Below are positions 1-9,403 of a DNA stretch of 64,000 bases, piece after piece. The position numbers were made by a program, and so were the translations under genes. Each line of letters begins with the position of its first letter. The stretch's first letter is position 1. Under the pieces are notes generated by a model. That model was given only the letters and a program-made list of their open reading frames with translations, had not been told where the DNA came from and ran no database searches. This DNA comes from Akkermansia muciniphila (lineage in GTDB: Bacteria > Verrucomicrobiota > Verrucomicrobiia > Verrucomicrobiales > Akkermansiaceae): the NCBI GenBank assembly GCA_947624785.1, contig CANQLV010000005.1, positions 1 through 64,000 on the forward strand, written 5' to 3'.

Positions 1-2360
1 TCCGGGTAGGCCCCGATCACCGGGGGCTTGCCCCATTTTACTGATACTCCGTAGTAGGCCACGAACGTGGAATCCTGGGCCGCAGTGCCGTATTTGCCGC
101 GGCGTTTCAGGTTGTCGTCCGGTCCTTCGTTGTCCAGGAACATGTCCGCAGGCAGTTTGACCTGGTCCAGCAGGGGTTTTTCCCAGGCGCCCCAGTTCAG
201 GTTCAGAATAGAGGGCATGGCTTTGGAGAAAACATTCATGTCCGCCCCGGTGTTCGCGGTTAAATTCCCTGCTTTGCCAATTTGCTTGGGATCCATGATG
301 CCGGAAACCATGACGATGGAGCCGAGTTTGTTGGAACTGGAGGAAAATTCGTCTGTATATTTGGTGCAGAGAACAACGCTTTTAGGCGTATAATTAAGAT
401 CGTCCAGCGTTTCCGCAAATTTGATGGACATCATGGCCGTTCCCCTGTCTTCATAACCGCTGCCGGAAAGATACTGGTACTGAATGCCGTCAGCCTGGTT
501 GATAGCATAGGAACTGACCTGCCCGGGGCTCTGGTCCCAGCCTTCCTTGAAGGCAAAGTTGTCCACGCGCACATCGTTCTTGTTCGCTTTGGACTGCGTG
601 ACCATGTTGCCGTGTTCGATCCGGTCGACGACGGGATGGGCGTAAATGACGATTTCGCCTGCCTTGAGCGTGGAGGTCTCACCGGCTTTTCCTACTCCTC
701 CCGACGTCAATTGCGACGTTTTCCGGAAGGAGGCCCCAAAATCGGCAATCTGGCGGTTGTTATAGCCGTCGTTGGGGGAGTATGGGGAAAAGGGTGATTC
801 TGAATAGGTGGCCGTAGAGGGATCCCAGTTTTCGATCAGATTGCCTTGCATGCGGCTGTAATTATTGGTCTGCATGAGCGGCATGTAGCGGTGCTCTCCG
901 AAGAAAGAGCCCCAGGGACCGCCTTCCGCTCCCTGGAATTTCATGTCCACGTTGTACGGGTTCCACCAGACATACACCGGGATTACGGAGACGCGCACGT
1001 CAATATGGCCGCCGCGGGCTCCGTGCTGGGCCTCGCGTTTGACGTACTGAATCCCGACGAAGGAGTAGAAACGCAGCAGGATGGGATGGCGCATGTACGT
1101 GTAGCGGTTGTCCATCATTTCCATATTCGCGGTGGCGTCGGACGCAATCAATGTACTGGGAGATGTTCCATTCCACTGCAATGTGGCGGAGGCGTCCTGG
1201 CCTTCCCTCTTCGTGGAGGAGTCCCACACGTTGGCCCACAGGTAGAGCTGGTTCCAGGAGCCGATGGGCCGGTTCTGCTCGGTCGGGCTGCCGTCCTCGG
1301 ACGTGTACGGGCGGAGGCCTATATCCGCGGTGTCTCCACGGAAATCTTCAGGCAGTTTTTCCTGTGAGAACATGATGTTCAGGTCTTTTTTCAATCCACC
1401 GAATTTAGAATCCGTCAAGAGGCTGGAAGAAACCAGGGAGATGTCGTGGTACACCTCTCCCAAGTCTTTCAGCCGGCCGTTTTTACTGTTCGCCAGTATC
1501 GTATCAAGGGAGATGAGTTTTCTGACGGTGGACATGTCGTTCCCAGAACCGGAAGCCATCATGGAAGAGAGGTTGAGAGGTTCCAAATCGGGGCCGGGCG
1601 TATCCCACGTGGAGCGCATCACCGTCAGGGCATCCGTGCTTTCTTCCGAGGCATGCGGCATCAGGTTGATGCGCGCCTTCTGGTTTTCTCCCGTTACCCA
1701 CCACGCAATGTATTTGCGCACGCTGGAATTTCTTTTAAGGCCAATGGTTTTGGAGGAATCGTCCACGCGCACCATGCGGGCGTAGATTTCCTTTTTGTCC
1801 TGGTTCTTGGCGCCTACGGGCGTTCCCACCGTACCGTGGTCCACCAAGGCGACACTGCGGAAATTCTGGTTGGAAAGGGAACGTTTGCCCAGCAGGTTCT
1901 TGCCCGCTTCCAGCGTGCTGAGCCTGCGCAGGTCCGGATCGGAAATGAGCCAGCGGCGGAACATGGACTTTCTTCCCGTATCGTAGGTGGAAGCGATGGT
2001 CATGCCCTGTGAGTTATTCTTGTTGAGCCAGGTATCCCAGCTGTTCCAGACGCCCAGGATGTACGGGGCGTTCCCTTCGCTGGTTCCGGAGGAAAGAATG
2101 CCCGAGTTGGCGGAAACGCGCTGGTCGGGCCCCAGCTCACACTGGAGCTGTCCCAGGGCCACTTCCAGGGAAAACCTGGCGAGGGATTTGGCCTCCGCGG
2201 CAAAGAGCTGTTTCTCGGAAATGCGAACCTGTGAGGATGCGATGGTAAGAAGGCCAACGCTGAGGAGGGCCAGGAGCATCATCAGGGTGATGGTGGCAAT
2301 CAGGGCGAAACCCTTGCTTATATGTTTAAATTTTTGATTCCGTGAAATTGTTTTCTTCAT
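1..2360 (-). CDS. Verru_Chthon cassette protein A-like surface protein (3' end outside window)
   Basis: The minus-strand frame is open from ATG at 2360 to the window edge, over 786 codons with no stop. The N-terminus is a short basic stretch (MKKTISRNQKFKHISK), then G-F-A-L-I and one hydrophobic helix of about 25 residues. This resembles a type IV prepilin or PilX-type N-terminus, but the usual Glu at +5 is absent. The rest looks like a large exported domain rich in Ser, Thr, Asn and Trp. The arrangement matches the Verru_Chthon cassette protein A family of Verrucomicrobiota, which sits in pilin-like gene cassettes; the function is unproven. Other cassette members would lie beyond the left edge. 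The family call is from memory of its N-terminus. Confidence 0.75.
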   Translation of the reverse strand, partial: MKKTISRNQKFKHISKGFALIATITLMMLLALLSVGLLTIASSQVRISEKQLFAAEAKSLARFSLEVALGQLQCELGPDQRVSANSGILSSGTSEGNAPYILGVWNSWDTWLNKNNSQGMTIASTYDTGRKSMFRRWLISDPDLRRLSTLEAGKNLLGKRSLSNQNFRSVALVDHGTVGTPVGAKNQDKKEIYARMVRVDDSSKTIGLKRNSSVRKYIAWWVTGENQKARINLMPHASEESTDALTVMRSTWDTPGPDLEPLNLSSMMASGSGNDMSTVRKLISLDTILANSKNGRLKDLGEVYHDISLVSSSLLTDSKFGGLKKDLNIMFSQEKLPEDFRGDTADIGLRPYTSEDGSPTEQNRPIGSWNQLYLWANVWDSSTKREGQDASATLQWNGTSPSTLIASDATANMEMMDNRYTYMRHPILLRFYSFVGIQYVKREAQHGARGGHIDVRVSVIPVYVWWNPYNVDMKFQGAEGGPWGSFFGEHRYMPLMQTNNYSRMQGNLIENWDPSTATYSESPFSPYSPNDGYNNRQIADFGASFRKTSQLTSGGVGKAGETSTLKAGEIVIYAHPVVDRIEHGNMVTQSKANKNDVRVDNFAFKEGWDQSPGQVSSYAINQADGIQYQYLSGSGYEDRGTAMMSIKFAETLDDLNYTPKSVVLCTKYTDEFSSSSNKLGSIVMVSGIMDPKQIGKAGNLTANTGADMNVFSKAMPSILNLNWGAWEKPLLDQVKLPADMFLDNEGPDDNLKRRGKYGTAAQDSTFVAYYGVSVKWGKPPVIGAYP

Positions 2361-2706
2361 AACATTTTTACTGAAAATTATTAAAATAAGAGACTCAAAG
2401 CTGCTGCCAATAGATTGTCCGGCATGTCGTATCAACATACAAAATAGTTCTTTCCGGGCAAGAAAAATAGTTCTCGTTTTGCAAGTAAAAACGTATCTCA
2501 AAAAAGAAAAGACCAAACGTGTTTTTGCGTTCACTCTCATTTAGTTTTATATTCAATTAAAAATAAACGGATTCTAAATCCGCTGCATGATTTTCTTTTT
2601 CTCAAAAAGCCAGGTTAAGAAATTGTCACAAACCCGTAGTAGACCCGGAGCTTCATTTTTGGGATACCATGCGGTCAACGGCGCAGAACGCGCCATTTGA
2701 CCGAAC
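2361..2706. other. Divergent intergenic region, AT-rich
   Basis: About 345 bases lie between the divergent Verru_Chthon gene and pstB. The part near 2370-2600 is clearly more AT-rich than its surroundings and must hold both promoters. TGTCACA near 2625 resembles half of a Pho box, but no second half is convincing. I see no gene here. Confidence 0.5.
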
Positions 2707-3489
2707 ATGACTCCGCATCCAGCCGCCGCCGACCAGACCGCCGTAGAGGTGGATTCCCTGGATTTTTGTTATGGAAGCAAGCAATCCCTGTTCCATGTCA
2801 CCATGAAGGTTCCCAGGAACCGGGTGACGGCGTTCATCGGCCCTTCCGGGTGCGGAAAGTCCACGCTGCTGCGCTGCATCAACCGGATGAATGACCGCAT
2901 TCCGGAAGCCCGCGTCACGGGCGGCTCCATCCGCATTGACGGGGTGGACGTGACTTCCCCGTCTCTGGACCCCATCCATTTGCGCCGGGAGGTGGGAATG
3001 GTTTTCCAGAAGTCCAACCCCTTTCCGATGACCATTTATGAGAACGTTTCCTACGGGTTGAAGCTGGCGGGGATAAGGAACCGCGGCATTCTGGATGAAG
3101 CGGTGGAGGAAAGCCTGAGGCATGCCGCCTTATGGGATGAAGTGAAGGACCGTCTCCATGCTTCCGCCAACGGCCTTTCCGGGGGCCAGCAGCAGCGCCT
3201 GTGCATTGCCCGTTCCATTGCCGTGAAGCCTCGCATCCTGCTGATGGACGAACCCTGTTCCGCCCTGGACCCCATCGCCACGGTGCGGGTGGAAGAGCTG
3301 ATGCACCGGCTCAAGGAGGAGTTCACCATCATCGTGGTCACCCACAACATGCAGCAGGCCACCCGCGTTTCCGACCTGACCGGTTTTTTCATGCTGGGAA
3401 GGCTGGTGGAGTTTGATTCCACGGAGAAGATTTTTTCCAATCCTTCCATGAAAGAAACGGAGGATTATATCACGGGAAGATTCAGTTAA
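2707..3489 (+). CDS. pstB: Phosphate ABC transporter ATP-binding protein PstB
   Basis: This is the ATPase that powers high-affinity phosphate import by the PstSCAB complex at the inner membrane. The 260-residue length is typical. It shows Walker [10 protein letters not shown] near residue 45, the PstB-type Q-loop [16 protein letters not shown], signature LSGGQQQR and Walker [14 protein letters not shown]. pstS, pstC and pstA are not in this window; upstream lies an unrelated divergent gene. phoU follows 182 bases later on the same strand, the usual pairing. The start at 2707 lacks a clear ribosome-binding site but leaves a normal N-terminus. Confidence 0.95.
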   Translation: MTPHPAAADQTAVEVDSLDFCYGSKQSLFHVTMKVPRNRVTAFIGPSGCGKSTLLRCINRMNDRIPEARVTGGSIRIDGVDVTSPSLDPIHLRREVGMVFQKSNPFPMTIYENVSYGLKLAGIRNRGILDEAVEESLRHAALWDEVKDRLHASANGLSGGQQQRLCIARSIAVKPRILLMDEPCSALDPIATVRVEELMHRLKEEFTIIVVTHNMQQATRVSDLTGFFMLGRLVEFDSTEKIFSNPSMKETEDYITGRFS

Positions 3490-3671
3490 CAGAGAGTTGT
3501 TTATGGTTTTTTCAAAGTTTACTTCCAGAAGGGGCGGCGGCCATTTTTCCTTCTCCGGCGTTGCGCGGAAGCTGGCCGCATCCTCCGTCAAAAGAAGCAG
3601 CCTGCGCCGCCAGCACATTTTTTACCATGCCAGCAAAAGCGCCGCCAGTCATCAAGCCAATATTTCTAATC

Positions 3672-4319
3672 ATGAATCACGACGCGCACACCCTGAGGGA
3701 GTTTGACGCCGCCCTTTCCTCCCTGAATACGCATTTGCTCCAGATGGCCTACAAGGCGCAGAGCGCCCTTGACCTGGCTGCCGCCGGGCTGCTGCAGCAG
3801 AATGAATCCGCCTCCAACCAGGCCATTGCGGATGACGAGGAGCTGGACGAGCTGGAAATGACGGTGGACCGGGAAGGCCTGCATTTGCTGGCTTTTTTCA
3901 GTCCCGTAGCCTCCGATCTCAAGGTGGTGCTGGCGTCCATACGCATGTCTTCCATGTATGAACGGATCGGGGATGAGGCCGTGACGATCGCCAAGAGGGC
4001 CAACAAGCTCAGCAAGCGCCCCCGCATCCGGGAGGCTGCCCAGGCGGACCCCGTTTACCGGGAGATGGCGGAGCAGTTCAGGGCGGTGAACAAGGCCGTT
4101 TCCTCCTGGGACGGGAAGGCTCTGGCAGAGCTGGTTCCCGCGCTGGAGGCGCTGGCGGAGCATGCGGCGGCTCTGACGGATACGTTCACCCGCCTGCCGG
4201 AACAGTATCAGGATAATCTGATTTCCGTGGCGGACCTGATTTTTGTGGGCCGTTCCATGGAACGCATGGCGGAAGGCCTGCAAAAGGTGGTGGCGGAAGC
4301 CCTTTACGCGGCATCTTGA
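3672..4319 (+). CDS. phoU: Phosphate signalling regulator PhoU
   Basis: A 215-residue all-helical protein with two PhoU repeats; conserved features include ERIGDEAVTIAKRANKL in the first repeat and GRSMERMAEGLQ near the end. PhoU restrains Pst transport and links it to the phosphate-sensing histidine kinase. The frame stays open upstream to 3561, but that extension is Pro- and Arg-rich low-complexity sequence with no family similarity. ATG 3672 (MNHDAHTLREFDAAL) gives the family's normal length. It lies downstream of pstB and is probably co-regulated by phosphate. Confidence 0.92.
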   Translation: MNHDAHTLREFDAALSSLNTHLLQMAYKAQSALDLAAAGLLQQNESASNQAIADDEELDELEMTVDREGLHLLAFFSPVASDLKVVLASIRMSSMYERIGDEAVTIAKRANKLSKRPRIREAAQADPVYREMAEQFRAVNKAVSSWDGKALAELVPALEALAEHAAALTDTFTRLPEQYQDNLISVADLIFVGRSMERMAEGLQKVVAEALYAAS

Positions 4320-4416
4320 CGGCGCACGCCTGAAAGGCTGAAAAAACAGGGCTCCGGAGATTGGCGTGCTGGAATTTTTCCTGCCTTTCCCGGACAGGGG
4401 ATTGCGGATGTGCCTT

Positions 4417-5376
4417 TTACCTGACGGTCCAGGTGATATTGCGCGTGGCGGACTGCCCGGGACGCAGGATGACGCTGGGGAAGTGGGGCGTGTTGACGGC
4501 ATTGGGGAAGCCCTGGGCTTCCAGCGCGATTCCCTGGCGGGCCTGGGGCAGGTATTCCCCGGTATACACCTGGAGGCCGGGCGCGTCCGTCGCCACGATC
4601 AGGCGGTGGCGGGATTCCGGGTCCAGAAGGATGGCGGCGATCTTGTCGCCGGGTTCGGAATCCAGCACGTAGTTGTGGTCCAGTCCGGCGGCGGTGTTCG
4701 GATGGGCGCCGGAGTTGCGTTCTCCCAGCAGGGTTGCCTTCCGCAGGTCAAAGTCCGTTCCTTCCACGGGAAGGATGCGGCCGTCCGGAATGTTGGTGGC
4801 GTCCACCGGGGTATAGGCGGAAGCCCGCACCTCCAGCGTCATGGAGTCAATGGTGGGCTTGCCGGAAAGGTTCCAGTAGGCGTGGTTGGTAAGGTTGACG
4901 ATGGTGGCCGCGTCCGCGTACGCTTCCAGCCGGAGGTGGAGGGTTTCTTCCACCACGGTGTAGGTAGCTACCACTTCCAGATTGCCGGGGTAGTTTTCCT
5001 CCCCGTCTGCGGAGTGGAGGGTGAGCACCAGCGCGTTGCGCGTGGCTTCCTGCACCTGCCAGATTTTGCTGTCAAAGCCCTGCACGCCGCCGTGCAGGTG
5101 GTTGGGGCCGTTGTTGACGGCCACGGAATGGGAGTCTCCGTCAATGGAGAACCTGCCTTTTGCGATGCGATTCGCGACACGGCCGCAAATCGCACCGCAA
5201 TAACAGGTGTCTTTCAGCATGTCTTCAAAGTGCTTGGGCCCTACGATCATGTCCATGCCGTCCTTGACGACGGAGATGATGCGCCCTCCGTAGTTGCTGA
5301 TGCGTACCGTGAGCTTGTCGGAAGACAGTTCAAACAGTTCTACTGGAGCGCCGCCGGGTAAGGTGCCGAAGATCAT
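4417..5376 (-). CDS. galM: Aldose 1-epimerase (mutarotase)
   Basis: Interconverts alpha and beta anomers of hexoses such as galactose and glucose in the cytoplasm. The 319-residue length fits the family. Visible motifs are NNGPNHLHGG (substrate Asn and His), NLTNHAYWNLSG (catalytic His), GLDHNYVL (Asp) and, near the C-terminus, GIALEAQGFPNAVN with the catalytic Glu. There is no signal peptide. It ends an apparent minus-strand run whose upstream neighbour is a lipoprotein 34 bases away. In a mucin-degrading organism it would serve released galactose, which is an inference. Confidence 0.93.
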   Translation of the reverse strand: MIFGTLPGGAPVELFELSSDKLTVRISNYGGRIISVVKDGMDMIVGPKHFEDMLKDTCYCGAICGRVANRIAKGRFSIDGDSHSVAVNNGPNHLHGGVQGFDSKIWQVQEATRNALVLTLHSADGEENYPGNLEVVATYTVVEETLHLRLEAYADAATIVNLTNHAYWNLSGKPTIDSMTLEVRASAYTPVDATNIPDGRILPVEGTDFDLRKATLLGERNSGAHPNTAAGLDHNYVLDSEPGDKIAAILLDPESRHRLIVATDAPGLQVYTGEYLPQARQGIALEAQGFPNAVNTPHFPSVILRPGQSATRNITWTVR

Positions 5377-5410
5377 GCCGGTATGTAGCTGGTCAGTGAA
5401 GGAGGGCCAA

Positions 5411-5890
5411 TTAGTAGGCCAGCACGCGGGAACCGTTGTTGCCGATGATCACGCGCACGCGCTGCCCGACCTGGATCGGATTGTTCCTGCTGGCGACCTG
5501 GACGACCGTGTAGTTGCGGGTGCCGTTCCTTTTCTGGTCCAGACGCACGGTGATGCGTTCCCCGGTCGTGTTGTTCATGGCCTTGTCAATCTGGTTGCCG
5601 GCGATGCCGCCCAGAATGGCGCCGCCCGCCGCCGTGGCGTACTTGGCGTTGCCGCCGCCGAACATGGCGCCGGTCAGGCCGCCCGCCACTGCGCCGATGC
5701 CGGTGCCGGTATTGGCGTTATTGGCCTGGATTTTGACGTTTTCCACACTGGTGACCGTACCGGTGTAGGTTTCCTGTGCGCCGCCGATTTCGTTCAGGTT
5801 GTAGGTGTTCGGGGAACCGAAGTTGGTGCAGGAGGTGATGGACAGCGCGATGGCTGCACAGCCGATGGTAAGAATGGAAGTCGTTTTCAT
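5411..5890 (-). CDS. Glycine-zipper outer-membrane lipoprotein (SlyB/OsmB-like)
   Basis: 159 residues. The signal peptide ends in a lipobox (I-T-S-Cys21), so this is a lipoprotein. A glycine-zipper segment follows (GIGAVAGGLTGAMFGGG and later AGGAILGGIAGNQID), as in the 2TM glycine-zipper families SlyB and OsmB. A C-terminal beta-rich part with IQVGQRVRVIIG follows, typical of SlyB-like proteins. Its role is probably envelope integrity; no substrate can be inferred. It lies 34 bases upstream of galM on the same strand. Confidence 0.82.
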   Translation of the reverse strand: MKTTSILTIGCAAIALSITSCTNFGSPNTYNLNEIGGAQETYTGTVTSVENVKIQANNANTGTGIGAVAGGLTGAMFGGGNAKYATAAGGAILGGIAGNQIDKAMNNTTGERITVRLDQKRNGTRNYTVVQVASRNNPIQVGQRVRVIIGNNGSRVLAY

Positions 5891-5979
5891 GATGACAGTT
5901 TATAAAATGGGTTGAAGGTTCAAATCAAGTAATTTCATGGTCAACGGGACGGCCGGTTTTCCACCCTCCCGGTGGAGAA

Positions 5980-6009
5980 AACCCTTGCCGAAAAGGTTCG
6001 GCAAGGGTT
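5980..6009 (-). terminator. Rho-independent terminator after the Cys-rich peptide gene
   Basis: A perfect 13-bp stem (AACCCTTGCCGAA with TTCGGCAAGGGTT) with a 4-base loop. Read on the minus strand it ends in TTTTC. It lies 28 bases past the stop of the gene at 6038-6280. Confidence 0.85.
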
Positions 6010-6037
6010 CTTGTTCATTGTGATGGTTTCCGTGAGG

Positions 6038-6280
6038 TTAGGCCTTGGGAGCTTCTTCCTTTTTGGAGCAGCCGCAGGGCTTTTCACCTTTGCTGCAGGG
6101 CTTGTCGCATTTTTTGCCGCACTTGCCTTCCTTGTCGCATTTCTTGTCGCACTTTTTGTCTTTCTTGCAGCACTTCTGCGCAACGGGGGCGGAGGAATCT
6201 GCCGGAGCGGCGGCTTCCTGGGCGTAACCGTTGACACTGAAGGCGAAAGCAAATGCTGCTACAGCGAGGATCTTTTTCAT
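6038..6280 (-). CDS. Small exported Cys/Lys-rich protein, possibly metal-binding
   Basis: 80 residues starting at ATG 6280 (MKKILAVAAFAFAFSVNGYAQ), a clear signal peptide; an in-frame ATG 14 codons upstream adds only unlikely sequence. The mature part is dominated by Lys with nine Cys, mostly in KxxC or KKCDKKC-type repeats, and ends Lys/Glu-rich. The pattern suggests metal binding or a disulfide-rich periplasmic peptide; no named family is recognised. It has its own terminator and probably its own promoter in the gap to the divergent M16 peptidase. Confidence 0.7.
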   Translation of the reverse strand: MKKILAVAAFAFAFSVNGYAQEAAAPADSSAPVAQKCCKKDKKCDKKCDKEGKCGKKCDKPCSKGEKPCGCSKKEEAPKA

Positions 6281-6516
6281 ATGATGATGTGTGAGGTTGG
6301 TGTTGTTGATGATAAACGGCACATAATCCGCCGTTCTATGACTGATAGAGTAACAGAGTTTAAGATTTGTTCAAAAAAATGTGAAGTCAGCATGTTTTTT
6401 TTAGGGAGGTTTTCGATTCAACTGCGTTTTTTGAAACCGGAGTAATTCTGACAGTGCCGCGGCGCGTACGGAGCGGCGGCTTGCACGGCCTGCCGTCTTA
6501 AGGCACGCTAACACAC

Positions 6517-9036
6517 ATGAGTTCAGCCAAGGAACCTGTGACGCGCCGTTTCGGAAACGGTTTGACGGTTTTGATCAAGGAGGACAAGTCCCATCCCGTA
6601 GTGTCCCTTCAGTACTGGGTGGGCACCGGGTCCATGAATGAGGGCCACTGGCAGGGGAGCGGCCTTTCCCATTTGCTGGAACACCTGGTGTTCAAGGGAA
6701 CGGAGCACTATTCCGGGCAGGACCTGGCCCGCAAGGTCCAGGAACGCGGCGGCCACTGGAATGCCTATACCAGCGTGAACCGCACCGTGTATTATATAGA
6801 CGGCCCTGCGGATTCCTGGCAGATTTTCCTGAACCTTCTGACAGAGCTGGTGTTTTTCCCCACGTTCCCGGAGGATGAACTGGAGCGGGAGAAGGGGGTG
6901 GTGCGCCGGGAGATGGCCATGTACGCGGACGATCCCGATTCCGTAGCCTACCAGCTTCTGATGCAGACATTGTACCTCAAGCATCCGCGCCGCTGGCCCG
7001 TGCTGGGGGAACCCGCCGCGTTTGACTGCCTGACGCGCCAGGACGTGCTGGATTACCATGCCAGCCGCTATGTTCCGAACAACGTGGTGCTTTCCATCGC
7101 AGGGGATGTGGATGCCGCGGAGATTTTTTTCCATCTGGAATTGCTGGTGGAGGATTTGAAGTCCCGCCCGCTGAACCGGGAGCTTATTCCCCATGAACCG
7201 CACCAGTTCGGTTCCCGCAGGGTGCGCAAGGAATTTGCCGTGCCCTATTCCAAACTGAACCTTGCCTGGCGGCTGCCCTGTTCCGGCCATCCGGATACGC
7301 CGGCCCTTTCCGCCCTGGCCAGCATCCTGGGCGGGGGCCGTTCCGCGCGTTTTTATGAAAAGTTCCACGACCGCCTGGGCCTGGTGTACAGCATTGAGGT
7401 GCATTCCAACCAGTCCGAGACGGACGAAGGGGCGTTCACCATCAGCATTGACGTGGACCGCGCCCAGCGTGACAAGGTGCGGGACCTGGTGCTCCAGGAA
7501 CTCCGGAATCTGGCACAGGAGGATTTTACGGAGGATTTGAAGAGAGTTTGCAAGCAGACGCGGGTCAGCCGCCTGCGCCGCAGGAGTTCCGCCGCCGGGG
7601 TGGCCTCGGAAATGGGGGCGGACTGGTTCGGCGCCCGCAATTTGAACCTCTCTTCCGAATGGCAGGAAGCTATTGAACGGGTGACCACGGAAGACCTGCA
7701 CCGCGTGTGCTCCACCTGGCTGTCCTCCCCGAATGTGACGGAAGTCAGCCTGGATCCCGTGGGCAGCAACGCCGCGGAGGAAGGCGGCTCCGCCGCCGGA
7801 ACGGAAACGGCTCTGAGCGAGCATGTGCTTGGCAACGGAATGAAGGTAGTGATCCGTGAGGACCACCGCCTTCCGCTGGCCTATGCCTGCCTGGCCTTCA
7901 AGGCCGGCTGCCGGGCGGAGAATGAACATAACGCCGGAGTGACGGATTTGATGTCAGAATGCCTGCTGAAAGGGACCGCCACGCGTTCCGCAGGGGACAT
8001 AGCACGTTTTCTGGAGGACATCGGAGGGGCTATCAATACGTCCACAGGCAATAATTCCCTGAGCGTGGGATGCCAGATTCTGGCGGAAGACCTGGACGCC
8101 GGGCTGGAGCTGATGGCGGATGTGGTGATGAATCCCTCCTTCCCGGAGGACGCGTTCCTCCGGGAGAAGGAGTCCTTTGTGGCGGATGCGGAGGAGGATT
8201 TGGAAGATCCTCTTTCCGTGGCGTTCCGGCAGGAGAGGAAGGTGGCTTACGGCCATGTTTCCTACGGAAATTCCCCGTCCGGCACGCCGGAGAGCCTTTC
8301 TTCTCTGACGGTGCGGGACGTGAAGGAACAGTATGAGCGCATCATCTGCGCCTCCAATGCCGTGATATGCATTTCCGGAGATGTCAGGAAGGAGGAGGTC
8401 CTTCCTCTTCTGGAAAGGCGCCTCGGCGGAATGAGGGTCGGAACGCCGCCGGTCCTGACTCCCACGCCCGCGTTGCGCCCTGGCCGGGAAGTGTCCGTGC
8501 TGGACAAGCAGCAGGCCGTGCTGGTGGTGGGGATGCCGTGCGTGGACGTGGTTTCCCCGGAGATGGCGCAGGCGCTGCTGTTCCAGGCCTGGTGCAGCGA
8601 TATGGCCGGTCCCGTTTTCACCAACATCCGGGAGGAAGCCGGGCTGGCCTATTATGCCAGCTCCTCCCTGTTCATCGGCATGGACGCCGGGGGCATCTGC
8701 TTCTACCTGGGCACCTCCCCGGAACAACTGGAGGAAGCCGGGAGGCGGCTGGAAAAGACTCTTGAGATGATTCATGAACGCGGCATGACGGAAGAGGAGC
8801 TGGAACGCACCAAGGCGTCCGCCCTGTCCTCCCGCCTGCTGGCCATGCAGTCCAACGGAGCCCTGTGCCAGATGCTGGCTCTGGATATCCTGTTCGGGCT
8901 GCCCCTGGATGCGTTTGAACGGCAGACGGTCGCCATCAGGAATATGGAGCTGGACCAGGTGAACGCCTTTATCAAGAAGGTGCTGGACCCCGCGCAGCCG
9001 CGTTCCTGGTCCATCGTGCGTCCGCCCCTTTCCTGA
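6517..9036 (+). CDS. M16 family zinc metallopeptidase, two-unit
   Basis: 839 residues made of two M16 repeats. The N-terminal unit has the inverted zinc motif HLLEH (residues 52-56) with a downstream Glu region EREKGVVRREMAMY, so it should be catalytic. The second unit starts near residue 435; the position matching HxxEH reads DLMSECLLKG, so it is inactive, as usual in fused M16 proteins. There is no signal peptide, so a cytoplasmic or unconventional location is likely. It probably degrades peptides, like pitrilysin or PqqL-type enzymes. It is a stand-alone gene; a hairpin at 9156-9177 may end its transcript. Confidence 0.92.
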   Translation: MSSAKEPVTRRFGNGLTVLIKEDKSHPVVSLQYWVGTGSMNEGHWQGSGLSHLLEHLVFKGTEHYSGQDLARKVQERGGHWNAYTSVNRTVYYIDGPADSWQIFLNLLTELVFFPTFPEDELEREKGVVRREMAMYADDPDSVAYQLLMQTLYLKHPRRWPVLGEPAAFDCLTRQDVLDYHASRYVPNNVVLSIAGDVDAAEIFFHLELLVEDLKSRPLNRELIPHEPHQFGSRRVRKEFAVPYSKLNLAWRLPCSGHPDTPALSALASILGGGRSARFYEKFHDRLGLVYSIEVHSNQSETDEGAFTISIDVDRAQRDKVRDLVLQELRNLAQEDFTEDLKRVCKQTRVSRLRRRSSAAGVASEMGADWFGARNLNLSSEWQEAIERVTTEDLHRVCSTWLSSPNVTEVSLDPVGSNAAEEGGSAAGTETALSEHVLGNGMKVVIREDHRLPLAYACLAFKAGCRAENEHNAGVTDLMSECLLKGTATRSAGDIARFLEDIGGAINTSTGNNSLSVGCQILAEDLDAGLELMADVVMNPSFPEDAFLREKESFVADAEEDLEDPLSVAFRQERKVAYGHVSYGNSPSGTPESLSSLTVRDVKEQYERIICASNAVICISGDVRKEEVLPLLERRLGGMRVGTPPVLTPTPALRPGREVSVLDKQQAVLVVGMPCVDVVSPEMAQALLFQAWCSDMAGPVFTNIREEAGLAYYASSSLFIGMDAGGICFYLGTSPEQLEEAGRRLEKTLEMIHERGMTEEELERTKASALSSRLLAMQSNGALCQMLALDILFGLPLDAFERQTVAIRNMELDQVNAFIKKVLDPAQPRSWSIVRPPLS

Positions 9037-9155
9037 GGAAGCGGAGCAAGAGGGCGGCTTTCGTTCCGCTTCCGGTTTTTTGCCCTGTTGCCGGCCACGT
9101 TCTCCGGGGGCTTGTCCGGTTGCCACACAAGTTGAAACAAACGTCCCTCCTGGGA

Positions 9156-9177
9156 ATGAGGGCCTTCCGGCCCTCAT
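9156..9177 (+). terminator. Hairpin downstream of the M16 peptidase gene
   Basis: A 9-bp perfect stem, ATGAGGGCC with GGCCCTCAT, and a 4-base loop. There is no T-run after it, so termination is only a possibility. Confidence 0.4.
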
Positions 9178-9348
9178 GAAGTATGGCTGTGGGAGAAAGG
9201 AAAGAAAGCCTCCGCTTTGCTTCGGACAGGAGTAAATGCAAAAGGCGACCGCCCTCCGCTCCCGGGTGGGCGTTTTCCGTCCTTACCGGCTTTTCAAGCG
9301 GAGCAATTCCTCTTTTTCTGCCGGGCTGCCCTGCCGCCGGGCGTAAAA

Positions 9349-9380
9349 AAGCCGTTCCCTCGCGCTGGAAGGAACGGCTT
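9349..9380 (-). terminator. Terminator of the mscS-pyrH-frr-bactofilin operon
   Basis: A 10-bp stem AAGCCGTTCC/GGAACGGCTT with a 12-base loop. On the minus strand it is followed by a T-rich run (TTTTTTACGC). It lies 23 bases past the bactofilin stop. Confidence 0.85.
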
Positions 9381-9403
9381 GATAAAAAATGAGGTTCGCG
9401 GTT

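Larger units (their letters stand above)
9037..9403. other. Convergent intergenic region with two hairpins
   Basis: About 365 bases between the convergent M16 peptidase and bactofilin genes. It holds a weak hairpin (9156-9177) and a strong minus-strand terminator (9349-9380). No credible gene is seen. Confidence 0.6.

Noticed and set aside
2610-2650. Pho box upstream of pstB
   Set aside because: Only one TGTCACA half-site is visible; no 11-base spaced second repeat.
3561-3671. N-terminal extension of phoU
   Set aside because: The extra 37 residues match no PhoU protein; ATG 3672 gives the usual length.
6523-7929. 468-codon minus-strand frame
   Set aside because: Antisense to the M16 peptidase with its HLLEH motif.
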